This document shows positions 24,486 to 32,020 of a DNA stretch of 34,340 bases, piece after piece; position 1 is the stretch's first letter; every line of letters starts with the position of its first letter. The notes below the pieces were generated by a model. It did not search any database and was not told the DNA's origin. It saw only the letters and a program-made list of their open reading frames with translations. A program made the translations under genes and the position numbers. Source of the stretch: Pseudomonadota bacterium (GTDB taxonomy: Bacteria > Pseudomonadota > Gammaproteobacteria > Xanthomonadales > Rhodanobacteraceae); contig JAEYZH010000112.1 in NCBI GenBank assembly GCA_023430685.1, positions 1 through 34,340 of the forward strand. Direction: 5' to 3'.

Positions 24486-25616
24486 ATGAACGCTGCAAGG
24501 CGCTGCTACTACGAAGTCCTCGGCGTCGAGCGCGGCGCTGGTGACGACGATCTCAAGAGGGCATTCCGTCGCCTCGCGATGAAGTGCCATCCGGACCGGT
24601 GCCCGGACGACCCGGCCGCGCAGGAGAAATTCAAGGAGGCCAAGGAGGCCTACGAGATCCTGTCCGACGCCGGCAAGCGCGCGGCCTACGACCAGCACGG
24701 CCACGCCGCGTTCGAGCACGGCATGGGTGGGCGCAATGGCGGCTTCCACGGCGACGTCGGCGACATATTCGGCGACATCTTCTCCGACATCTTCGGCATG
24801 GGCGGCGGACGCGGTCGCCCGCGTCGCGGCTCGGACCTGCGCTACCTGCTCGAACTCGACCTCGAGGAGGCGGTGTTCGGGATCGAAAAGCAGATCGAGG
24901 TGCCGACGCTCGTCGCGTGCGATACGTGCAGCGGCAGCGGTTCGGCCGACGGCAAGACCACGACCTGCTCGACCTGCCGCGGCCAGGGCCGCGTGCGCGT
25001 GCAGAACGGCATCTTCTCGATCCAGCAGGCCTGTCCGCACTGCGGTGGCGCCGGCAAGGTCGTCGCCAACCCGTGCCGCGATTGCCGCGGCGAAGGGCGC
25101 GTGCACGACGAACGCTCGCTGTCGGTGAAGATCCCGGCGGGCGTCGACAACGGTGATCGCATCCGCCTGACCGGGCAGGGCGAGGCGGGTCCGGCCGGCA
25201 CCGTTCCGGGCGACCTCTACGTCGAAGTGCGCGTGCGCGAGCATCCGATCTTCCAGCGCGACGGCGACGACCTCCATTGCGAGATCCCGCTGCGTTTCGG
25301 CCAGGCCGCACTCGGCGCCGAAATCCGCGTGCCGACCCTCGAAGGCGAGACCGAGATCCGGGTCCCGGCCGAAACCCAGAGCGGCAAGGTGTTCCGCCTG
25401 CGCGGCAAGGGCGTGAAGTCCGTGCGCAGCGGCCACACGGGCGACCTGATCTGCCGCGCCGTCGTCGAAACGCCGGTGCGCCTGACCGCCGAGCAGCGCG
25501 AACTGCTGCAGCAGTTCGAGGCGACCTTCAGCGGCGAAGATGCCGCCACGCATTCGCCGCGCAACGACAGCTGGCTCGATGGCGTGAAGCGGTTCTGGGA
25601 TCGCGTGACGTCCTGA
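24486..25616 (+). CDS. dnaJ: Chaperone DnaJ (Hsp40)
   Basis: A 376-residue type I DnaJ. The J domain has CYYEVLGV and the catalytic HPD at 35-37. A Gly/Phe-rich part follows (FGDIFSDIFGMGGGRG). The zinc domain has all four CxxCxGxG motifs (CDTCSGSG, CSTCRGQG, CPHCGGAG, CRDCRGEG), followed by the substrate-binding domains (VPAETQSGKVFRLRGKGVKS). The J domain carries three unusual cysteines, C7 (usually Asp in KRDYYEVLGV), C34 and C39 on both sides of HPD. DnaJ delivers clients to DnaK and triggers its ATPase. ATG 24486 is set by the J domain; the longer frame upstream is not conserved. Confidence 0.97.
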   Translation: MNAARRCYYEVLGVERGAGDDDLKRAFRRLAMKCHPDRCPDDPAAQEKFKEAKEAYEILSDAGKRAAYDQHGHAAFEHGMGGRNGGFHGDVGDIFGDIFSDIFGMGGGRGRPRRGSDLRYLLELDLEEAVFGIEKQIEVPTLVACDTCSGSGSADGKTTTCSTCRGQGRVRVQNGIFSIQQACPHCGGAGKVVANPCRDCRGEGRVHDERSLSVKIPAGVDNGDRIRLTGQGEAGPAGTVPGDLYVEVRVREHPIFQRDGDDLHCEIPLRFGQAALGAEIRVPTLEGETEIRVPAETQSGKVFRLRGKGVKSVRSGHTGDLICRAVVETPVRLTAEQRELLQQFEATFSGEDAATHSPRNDSWLDGVKRFWDRVTS

Positions 25617-25971
25617 CCCTGCGCTCCTGCTTCCCCCGCTTGCGGGGGAAGATGCCGCGCAGCGGCAGAAGGGGGCGGCTCTTGATCCTGATCCTGACCT
25701 TCGTGACGCGATCGAAGATCAAGAGCTTCCCTCATCCGCCCCTTCGGGGCACCTTCTCCCGCAAGCGGGAGAAGGGAAAGGCAGGACGCCCGACGCAAGG
25801 ATGCTGGTCGCCGCTGGAAGGGTTCCGCTTGCGCGAGCGCCTCAGGCGCGACCGACGAAAGCCCGGGTCCTGGTGGGTCGTGCTGCACGTGAAGAGGGTC
25901 GCCGCGCCGCCACCCTGCATGGCCGCCACGCAATGCTAGGCTAGCGCGACAGCCAACAGGAACCCGCATCG
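25617..25971. other. Intergenic region between dnaJ and dapB
   Basis: 355 bp. The first half is a large palindromic repeat (25629-25780). The second half (25781-25971) has no recognised gene. TAGGCTAGCG at 25937-25946 may contain the dapB -10, but no convincing -35 is seen. Confidence 0.6.
25629..25780. repeat. Palindromic MITE/BIME-like element
   Basis: The left half has CTTCCCCCGCTTGCGGGGGA (a hairpin), then GAAGGGGGCGG and CTCTTGATC. The right half has GATCAAGAG, CCGCCCCTTCGGGG, then CTCCCGCAAGCGGGAGAAGG. The halves are imperfect inverted copies around about 25700. The CCTTCTCCCGCAAGCGGGAG type of repeat is common between genes of many proteobacteria. It may also end dnaJ transcription. 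Confidence 0.85.
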
Positions 25972-26790
25972 ATGCAGGCAACGCGAATCGCGATCCACGG
26001 CGCATCCGGGCGCATGGGGCGTGCGCTGTTGCGCGAATCACTCGCGCGCGAGGACAGCGTGGTCGTCGCGGCGCTCGTCGGCGCGCATTCCGCTTCGCTC
26101 GGTGCACCGCTTGCGCGCCTGCTCGGCATCACCGAAGCACCCGACCTCGCTTGCGAGTCGACGCTCGACCCGCGCGCCCGCGCGCAGGTGCTCGTCGACT
26201 TCAGTCTCGCTTCCGCGTTCGATGAGGCGTTGGCGCTCGCGCAGTCGCGCGGGCTTGCGTTCGTCACGGGCACCACCGGCCTTTCGCCGGCCCAGCACGC
26301 GGCGATCGCGCGGGCGGGGACCCGCATTCCGGTCCTGTGGAGCGCCAACTTCAGCCTCGGCGTCGCGGTGCTCGCGCGCCTCGTCGACGATGCGGCGCGC
26401 CTGCTCGCGGGCTGGGAGTGCGAGATCAGCGAGGCGCATCATCGCGCGAAGCGCGATGCGCCATCGGGTACGGCACTGGCGCTCGGCCGCGGGGTCGCAT
26501 CGGCGCGTGGCGTCGCCTTCGACGACGTGGCCAAGCTTGCACGCAGCGGGATCGCGACCGACGGGCGCGCACCTTCGGAGATCGGGTTCGCGGTGACGCG
26601 CGCGGGCGACATCGTCGGCGAACACGCCGTGTTGTTCGCATCAGACGGCGAACGCGTCGAACTTTCGCACCGCGCGACCGACCGCGCGATCTTCGCGCGC
26701 GGTGCGCTCACGGCAGCGGGCTGGCTCGCGAAACGACCACCTGGCCTCTACACACTCGCCGACATGCTTGCCGATCGGGCGATGGCTTGA
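25972..26790 (+). CDS. dapB: 4-hydroxy-tetrahydrodipicolinate reductase DapB
   Basis: A 272-residue DapB. The N-terminal NAD(P)H fold is IAIHGASGRMGRAL, with VDFSLASAF and FVTGTTGLSPAQ following. The substrate domain has ANFSLGVAVL and the active-site motif EISEAHHRAKRDAPSGTAL (around residue 155; His pair and Lys). LSHRATDRAIFARGAL and GLYTLADML form the usual end. It makes tetrahydrodipicolinate in the lysine/diaminopimelate pathway, upstream of the reaction of the LysA-type enzyme encoded at 3621. carA, usually next in Xanthomonas, is absent. Confidence 0.97.
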   Translation: MQATRIAIHGASGRMGRALLRESLAREDSVVVAALVGAHSASLGAPLARLLGITEAPDLACESTLDPRARAQVLVDFSLASAFDEALALAQSRGLAFVTGTTGLSPAQHAAIARAGTRIPVLWSANFSLGVAVLARLVDDAARLLAGWECEISEAHHRAKRDAPSGTALALGRGVASARGVAFDDVAKLARSGIATDGRAPSEIGFAVTRAGDIVGEHAVLFASDGERVELSHRATDRAIFARGALTAAGWLAKRPPGLYTLADMLADRAMA

Positions 26791-26796
26791 TCGAAC

Positions 26797-26842
26797 CGCG
26801 AAGCGCGCGAAGCACGCGAAGGACGCGAAGGACGCGAAGTCC
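26797..26842 (+). repeat. Short 9-bp tandem repeats after dapB
   Basis: GCGCGCGAAGCACGCGAAGG is followed by two further ACGCGAAGG-type units, about five imperfect 9-mers in total. It lies in the 135-bp gap between the convergent dapB and porin genes. No terminator with a T run was seen. Confidence 0.7.
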
Positions 26843-26925
26843 GCCGGAGGCAGGTTCCGGAAGTCGTTCGTCGGCTTCGCGTGCCTCGTGGTCCGTTCGT
26901 CCAGCGTGCGTGCGGGTGCAAGCGG

Positions 26926-28170
26926 TCAGAAATGGATCTGCGCGCGCACCTCGAAGATCCGCGGGTCGATGTCGACGAGGCCGTTGACGTCGCCGCCATA
27001 GAACTTCTCGCTGTTGGCCCAGACGTAGTTCGCCTGCAGCTTGAAGTGCTGGCCGAGGTACCAGTTCGCGCCGACGGTCCAGTCCTGCTGCTTGCCGCCG
27101 CGCACCGGGCCGTCATTCAGGTCGACTTCGCTGTAGCGCAGGGCGACCTCGAACGCACCGATGTCGCGGACCGGCCGCACGTTGCCGATCGAACCCGCCT
27201 TGTACGGACGGCTCTCGCCGGTCAGCACGTACGAACCGGCGACGTAGTAGCCGTCGCCGTCGAACTCGGGCTTGCCCGCGGGCGAAGCCCCGAACGTGAG
27301 GTATTCCGCCTGGACCAGCAGCGGGCCGCGGATCCACGCGGCTTCGAGGCCGAGGCGTTCGATCGTGCCGGGCTCGGCGAGGCCGCCGGTGTCGACGAGC
27401 CGCGTGCCGCGCAGGTTCGCTTCGGGGCGCGCGCGGAAGCGTGCCGACGGCGGCGTGTAGACGCCACGGCCGTCCGTGGTTCCCTCGCGGTCCTCGCGCG
27501 ACATCGCGAGGCCGAGGTGCAGCACGTTGCCGATTTCGCGCGAGCCACCACCGGGCTGGCGGTTGAACGGCGCCCATGCGATGCGCGCGGCGGGTCCGTG
27601 TCCGTCGTTGTCGCCATTGAGGTCACCGCCGTCGAAGTATGCGGCCTGCAGGACGACGTTCCTGATCCCGGTATAGGTCCAGTCCGCGCCGATGCGGCGT
27701 CCGGCGGCTGCGGCCTGCACCGGCAACGCGCGTTCCATGAACGTGGTCGCGCTCGAGCTGGTGCCGTATTCGTCCCAGCCGACCGGCGTCTTGAACTGGC
27801 CGACGCGGAACGCCCCGGTCGACTCGCTCGTGTAGCGCACGAAGTTGTCGATCCAGCCCGCGCTGGTGCCGTTTGCGAACGTGAAGTCGTAGCCGATCTG
27901 GAAGTCGAGGCCCCACGGCGTCTTGCCGTAGAAGTTGAACTCCTTGCGGCGCCACGCGTTCGCGTCGGGAAACAGGTCTGCGCCGCTGAGCGGATGCGTG
28001 GTGTCGCCGGAGAACGAATTGAGGTCGTACTGGTACAGGCCCTTGAAGCCGAATTCGTAGCCGGCGTCGGTCTTGACCTTCACCGGCCAATCGTTGAGGA
28101 GGTCGTAGGCCGACGCGTCCTGGCCGGCTGCGCAGGCAAGGGTGGCCACGATCGCGAGTCGCAGTTTCAT
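26926..28170 (-). CDS. Phosphate-selective porin (OprO/OprP family)
   Basis: A 414-residue outer-membrane porin. The start is set by the signal peptide (LRLAIVATLACAAGQDASA) and an AAGAGG site upstream. Typical family segments are GFKGLYQYDLNSFSG, RRKEFNFYGKTPWGLDFQIG, FRVGQFKTPVGWDEYGTSS, MERALPVQAAAAGRRIGADW and WTVGANWYLGQHFKLQANYV. The chain ends in FEVRAQIHF with the terminal Phe of barrel proteins. OprP-like porins form trimers for anions, especially phosphate and polyphosphate. A Pho box in front supports induction by phosphate shortage. Confidence 0.93.
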   Translation of the reverse strand: MKLRLAIVATLACAAGQDASAYDLLNDWPVKVKTDAGYEFGFKGLYQYDLNSFSGDTTHPLSGADLFPDANAWRRKEFNFYGKTPWGLDFQIGYDFTFANGTSAGWIDNFVRYTSESTGAFRVGQFKTPVGWDEYGTSSSATTFMERALPVQAAAAGRRIGADWTYTGIRNVVLQAAYFDGGDLNGDNDGHGPAARIAWAPFNRQPGGGSREIGNVLHLGLAMSREDREGTTDGRGVYTPPSARFRARPEANLRGTRLVDTGGLAEPGTIERLGLEAAWIRGPLLVQAEYLTFGASPAGKPEFDGDGYYVAGSYVLTGESRPYKAGSIGNVRPVRDIGAFEVALRYSEVDLNDGPVRGGKQQDWTVGANWYLGQHFKLQANYVWANSEKFYGGDVNGLVDIDPRIFEVRAQIHF

Positions 28171-28204
28171 GGGTGCCTCTTCGGGCGTGCGGAAAACGGT
28201 GCGC

Positions 28205-28238
28205 AGTGTCGCTGCAACCGATGACCGAACGATGACAG
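28205..28238 (-). promoter_or_regulatory. Pho box and -10 of the porin gene
   Basis: On the minus strand, CTGTCAT-CGTT-CGGTCAT (28238-28221) fits the PhoB pattern of two 7-mers 4 bp apart (CTGTCAT-N4-CTGTCAC). Ten bases further, GACACT (28210-28205) is a suitable -10. It lies 51 bp before the porin start. Confidence 0.78.
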
Positions 28239-28286
28239 TCCCGCGCGATGCGTCATCGTGCGTGCGCGATCCTGAAACCTGCGCGT

Positions 28287-28976
28287 TCAGGGCGTGACGG
28301 TCTTGTGACGGTAGGCGCACAAGTCGTTGACGGGGCACAGCGGGCACTCGGGTTTGCGCGCCTTGCACACGTAACGTCCGTGCAGGATCAGCCAGTGGTG
28401 GGCATCCTTGCGGAACTCGGGCGGCACCACGCGCGCGAGTTCGTCCTCGACGAGGCGCACGGTCTTGCCGGGCGCGATGCCCGTGCGGTTGGCAACGCGG
28501 AAGATATGCGTGTCGACCGCGATCGTCGCTTCGTCGAATGCGGTGTTGAGCACGACGTTCGCGGTCTTGCGTCCGACCCCGGGCAGCGCCTCGAGCGCTT
28601 CGCGCGTACGCGGCACCTCGCCGGCGTGGCGTTCGAGCAGCAGGCTGCAAGTCGCGATCACGTTCTTCGCCTTCGCGTTGAACAGTCCGATGCTGGAAAT
28701 GTAACGCTTCAGGCCGTCCACTCCGAGTGCGAGGATCGCCTGCGGCGTGTTTGCGATCGCATAGAGCTTGCGCGTGGCCTTGTTGACGCCGACGTCGGTC
28801 GCCTGCGCGGACAGCATCACGGCTACCAGCAGCTCGAACGGCGTCGACCATTCGAGTTCCGTCGTCGGGCGCGGATTGAGCGCACGCAAGCGGCGGAAGA
28901 TCTCCGCCGCCGCACGCTCCCGCTCGGCGCGCGAGCGCCGCGGAGCCGGTGCCTTGCGTGAGGCCGTGCGCTTCAA
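28287..28976 (-). CDS. nth: Endonuclease III (DNA glycosylase/AP lyase)
   Basis: A 229-residue Nth. TTG 28976 overlaps the rsxB stop as TTGA and is preferred because no ATG lies near the conserved start. The helix-hairpin-helix LPGVGRKTANVVLN holds the catalytic K137, and D155 is in VDTHIFRV; their 18-residue spacing equals that of E. coli K120/D138. The C-terminal [4Fe-4S] cluster motif is CKARKPECPLCPVNDLC (spacing C-x6-C-x2-C-x5-C). The protein removes oxidised pyrimidines in base-excision repair. About 17 extra basic N-terminal residues (KRTASRKAPAPRRSRAE) are present. Confidence 0.95.
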   Translation of the reverse strand: MKRTASRKAPAPRRSRAERERAAAEIFRRLRALNPRPTTELEWSTPFELLVAVMLSAQATDVGVNKATRKLYAIANTPQAILALGVDGLKRYISSIGLFNAKAKNVIATCSLLLERHAGEVPRTREALEALPGVGRKTANVVLNTAFDEATIAVDTHIFRVANRTGIAPGKTVRLVEDELARVVPPEFRKDAHHWLILHGRYVCKARKPECPLCPVNDLCAYRHKTVTP

Positions 28977-29635
28977 GGCGCGTCCCGTGGCGTGCTCCGC
29001 CGCGCGCGCCCGCGCGCGATCGCGGCGAGCACGGCCTCGCGCGTGATCGGCGCGGGTGCGGGCGCGACCGTCGGCGGCGCGTCGATGCCGGCTGCATTCG
29101 CGACACGCGTCGTCGGCGCGGCGGCACGCTCGCGCGGCGCTCGTGCAAGGCGCAGATGGCGACTTTCGAATCGGGCGCGCGCGCGCGCCGCACGCTCCAG
29201 CACTTCCTCGCGCGCAAGCGGTGACGAACGCGTCGGCACCAGGCGGATGCAGTCGACCGGGCACGGTGGCAGGCACAGCTCGCAACCGGTGCATTCGGCC
29301 GCGATCACCGCATGCATGCGCTTCGCGGCGCCGACGATCGCGTCGACAGGGCAGGCGAGGATGCACTTGGTGCAGCCGATGCAGGCGTCTTCGTCGATCA
29401 GCGCGATGATCGGTGGCGCTTCCACGCCGCAGGCGGGATCGAGCGGCTTCGACGCGCGACCGAGCAGCGCCGCAAGCGCGTCGACACCGGCCGCGCCGCC
29501 GGGCGGGCAGCGGTCGATGTCGGTGCTGCCTTCCGCGATGGCATCGGCGTAGGCGCGACACGTCGGGTACCCGCAACGCGTGCATTGCGTCTGCGGCAGG
29601 ATCGCATCGATGCGGCGGGCGAGTTCCTCTCGCAT
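28973..29635 (-). CDS. rsxB: RsxB/RnfB-like iron-sulfur protein, soluble and orphan
   Basis: A 220-residue protein. The N-terminal four-cysteine cluster domain is CTRCGYPTCRAYADAIAEG with CPPGG following. Two ferredoxin 4Fe-4S motifs come next (CIGCTKCILACPVDAI and CTGCELCLPPCPVDCI). The membrane helix that starts RnfB/RsxB of complete Rnf complexes is missing; the chain begins directly at MREELARRIDAILPQ. No rnfA, C, D, G or E lies nearby. The alanine/arginine-rich C-terminal tail has no known domain. It overlaps nth by 4 nt and follows metG by 22 bp, so metG-rsxB-nth is likely one transcript. It could supply electrons or Fe-S clusters; this is inference. Confidence 0.9.
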   Translation of the reverse strand: MREELARRIDAILPQTQCTRCGYPTCRAYADAIAEGSTDIDRCPPGGAAGVDALAALLGRASKPLDPACGVEAPPIIALIDEDACIGCTKCILACPVDAIVGAAKRMHAVIAAECTGCELCLPPCPVDCIRLVPTRSSPLAREEVLERAARARARFESRHLRLARAPRERAAAPTTRVANAAGIDAPPTVAPAPAPITREAVLAAIARGRARRSTPRDAP

Positions 29636-29657
29636 GACGGAACGCGGCGTCCGGTGG

Positions 29658-31832
29658 CTACTTGACCGGCATGCCCGGCAAGGCGCCCTCGTCGGCCGCG
29701 AGCAGGAACAGATCCGCTCCTCCGCTGCCGGCCGAGAGGATCATCCCTTCGGAAACGCCGAAGCGCATCTTGCGCGGCGCGAGGTTCGCGATGAACACGA
29801 CGTTGCGGCCGACGAGACTGGCCGGTTCGCCATACGCGGCGCGAATGCCCGAGAAGATCTGGCGCGTGCCGAGCTCGCCTGCATCGAGCTCGAAGCGCAG
29901 CAGCTTGTCCGAGCCCTCGACGAAGTCGCAGGCGAGCACCTTGCCGATGCGCAGGTCGAGCCTGGCGAAATCGTCGATCGAAACATGCGGGCCGAGGTCC
30001 TGGGACTGAGGGCTGGACGGCGCTGCGTCGGGCGCGGAAGGCGTGCGGGCTGCGGCGACGGGGGCGGGTGTGGCATTCGTCGGCTGCAGGGATTCCTTCG
30101 AGGCTTCGATCATCGTGTCGATCTTCTTCGGGTCGATGCGGGTGGTGAGCGGGACGAACTCGTCGAGCGGCGCGCCGAGCAGCGGTGAACCGGCGTCGTC
30201 GAAGCGCGGCGCGGCACGCCCGAGGAAGCCCATCGCGCGCTGCGCGATGCCGGGCACGACCGGCTGCAGCCAGATCGACAGCAGGCGGAACCAGTTCAGC
30301 GCGAGCGTGCAGACGACGTGCAGCTCCGCGCGTCGCGCTTCGTCCTTCGCGAGCTGCCATGGCGCGTTCTCCGCGACGTAGGCATTCGCTTCGTCGGCGA
30401 CTTCGACCAGCGACCGCGCGACGCCTGCGAAATCGCAGGCGGCGTAGAGGCCCGCGCACGCGGCGAGTTTCGATGCCGAGGCGTCGTACAGGCTGCGCTC
30501 GCGCGCGGGCAGTTCGGCCGCGAGCCGCCCGTCGAAGTGCTTGTGCACGAAACCCGCGCAACGGCTCGCGAGATTGACCCACTTGCCGACGAGGTGCGAG
30601 TTCACGCGCTCCTCGAACGCCTTGAGGTCGAGGTCGAGGTCGAGCGGCGCCGCGGTCAGCATCGTCGCGAAGTAGTAGCGCAGGTGGTCGGGATCGAGCC
30701 CTGCGTCGAGGTAGGTTCGCGCGAGCACGAAGGTGCCGCGTGACTTCGACATCTTCTCGCCGTTGACCGTGAGGTAGCCATTCACGTGCAGCGCGGTCGG
30801 CGTGCGCCAGCCTGCACCTTGCAGCATCGCGGGCCAGAACAGGCCGTGGAAATTCACGATGTCCTTGCCGAGGAAATGGTGCATCCCGGTGGCGCCGGGA
30901 TTCGTGCTCCCGGATCCGGAATCCGCCGAAGCGGGAGCGGCGTTCATGAAATGCCAGAACGAGTCGGGCGCGAGGCCGGCCTTCGCGCCGGCAGCGCTTT
31001 CGCAATAGGCCTTGAAGCTCGCAAGGTAGCCGATCGGCGCGTCGAGCCAGACGTAGAAGAACTTGCCGGGCGCGTCGGGGATCGCGAAACCGAAGTAGGG
31101 CGCGTCGCGCGAGATGTCCCAGTCGCGCAGTCCGCCATCGGCGTCGAGCCACTCGCGCAGCTTCGCCGCGACCGAGGCGTGCATGACCGGATCCCCGCCG
31201 GTGAGCCCGCCCGCGAACCACTCGCGCAGCATCGCGGCGAAGTCGCCGACCTGGAAGAAGAAGTGCTCGGACTCGCGCAGCTCGGGCGTCGCGCCCGAGA
31301 GCACCGAACGCGGGTCGCGCAGGTCGGTCGGTGCATAGGTCGCGCCGCAGTTCTCGCAGTTGTCGCCGTACTGGTCCGGCGTGCCGCAACGCGGGCAGGT
31401 GCCTTTCACGTAGCGATCGGGCAGGAACATCCCGCGCTCGGGATCGTAGAGTTGCCGGATCGAGCGTGCAGCGACATGCCCGCCGGCCTTCAGCCGCGCA
31501 TAGACATGCTCGGCGAGCTCGCGGTTTTCGTTCGAGTGGGTGGAGTGGTACCAGTCGTGCGCGACGCCGAACGCGGCGAAATCGCGCTCATGCTCCCGCT
31601 GGATGCCGCGGATGAACGCCTCCGGCTGGATGCCGGCCTTCTCGGCGGCGAGCATGATCGGCGTGCCGTGCGCATCGTCCGCCGCGACGAAATGCACGAC
31701 GTCGCCGGCCATGCGCCGCGCGCGCACCCAGATGTCGCACTGGATGTAGCCCAGCAGGTGCCCGATGTGCAGCGGGCCATTCGCGTAGGGCAGGGCGTGG
31801 GTGACGAGGAGGGTCTTGCTCGGCGCACTCAT
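29658..31832 (-). CDS. metG: Methionyl-tRNA synthetase MetG
   Basis: A 724-residue class I synthetase. HIGH is in GPLHIGHLLGYIQ, the zinc knuckle is CPRCGTPDQYGDNCENCG, and KMSKS is in NGEKMSKSRGTF. The C-terminal tRNA-binding (EMAP/Trbp-like) domain is about residues 620-724 (FARLDLRIGKVLACDFVEGS onward). Residues about 297-315 (NAAPASADSGSGSTNPGAT) are an extra low-complexity segment just before GMHHFLGKDIV, where E. coli has a short link. It charges tRNA-Met. An 11-bp stem lies just before the start. Confidence 0.97.
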   Translation of the reverse strand: MSAPSKTLLVTHALPYANGPLHIGHLLGYIQCDIWVRARRMAGDVVHFVAADDAHGTPIMLAAEKAGIQPEAFIRGIQREHERDFAAFGVAHDWYHSTHSNENRELAEHVYARLKAGGHVAARSIRQLYDPERGMFLPDRYVKGTCPRCGTPDQYGDNCENCGATYAPTDLRDPRSVLSGATPELRESEHFFFQVGDFAAMLREWFAGGLTGGDPVMHASVAAKLREWLDADGGLRDWDISRDAPYFGFAIPDAPGKFFYVWLDAPIGYLASFKAYCESAAGAKAGLAPDSFWHFMNAAPASADSGSGSTNPGATGMHHFLGKDIVNFHGLFWPAMLQGAGWRTPTALHVNGYLTVNGEKMSKSRGTFVLARTYLDAGLDPDHLRYYFATMLTAAPLDLDLDLKAFEERVNSHLVGKWVNLASRCAGFVHKHFDGRLAAELPARERSLYDASASKLAACAGLYAACDFAGVARSLVEVADEANAYVAENAPWQLAKDEARRAELHVVCTLALNWFRLLSIWLQPVVPGIAQRAMGFLGRAAPRFDDAGSPLLGAPLDEFVPLTTRIDPKKIDTMIEASKESLQPTNATPAPVAAARTPSAPDAAPSSPQSQDLGPHVSIDDFARLDLRIGKVLACDFVEGSDKLLRFELDAGELGTRQIFSGIRAAYGEPASLVGRNVVFIANLAPRKMRFGVSEGMILSAGSGGADLFLLAADEGALPGMPVK

Positions 31833-31842
31833 GCGTCGCGAC

Positions 31843-31868
31843 TTCCGCTTTGCTGCTGCAAAGCGGAA
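31843..31868 (-). promoter_or_regulatory. Hairpin in the metG leader
   Basis: A perfect 11-bp stem TTCCGCTTTGC/GCAAAGCGGAA with the 4-nt loop AGCA on the minus strand lies 10 bases before the metG ATG. CAATAAT just upstream could be its -10, which would place the hairpin at the extreme 5' end of the message. It could also be an operator. Confidence 0.55.
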
Positions 31869-31884
31869 TTATTGCATGAGGGGT

Positions 31885-32020
31885 GAGTGGCGAGGGGCGA
31901 GGGGCGAGGGGCGAGGGGCGAGGGGCGAGGGGCGAGGGGCGAGGGGCAAGGACTGGGGAACGAGGGACGTTTGCTTCTACTCGTCCCTCATCCCTCATCC
32001 CTCGCCCCTCGCCCTCAGCT
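31885..32020. repeat. Heptamer array between metG and the DUF2147 gene (8 x GAGGGGC)
   Basis: Eight perfect GAGGGGC units occupy 31892-31947. After 33 bp comes a C/T-rich arm of 7-mers (CATCCCT, CATCCCT, CGCCCCT, CGCCCTC; about 31980-32016), the inverted equivalent. The arm runs into the TGA stop of the DUF2147 gene (32017-32015). The G-rich strand has many G4 runs suited to quadruplex formation. Nothing in the 182-bp gap looks coding. Confidence 0.92.
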
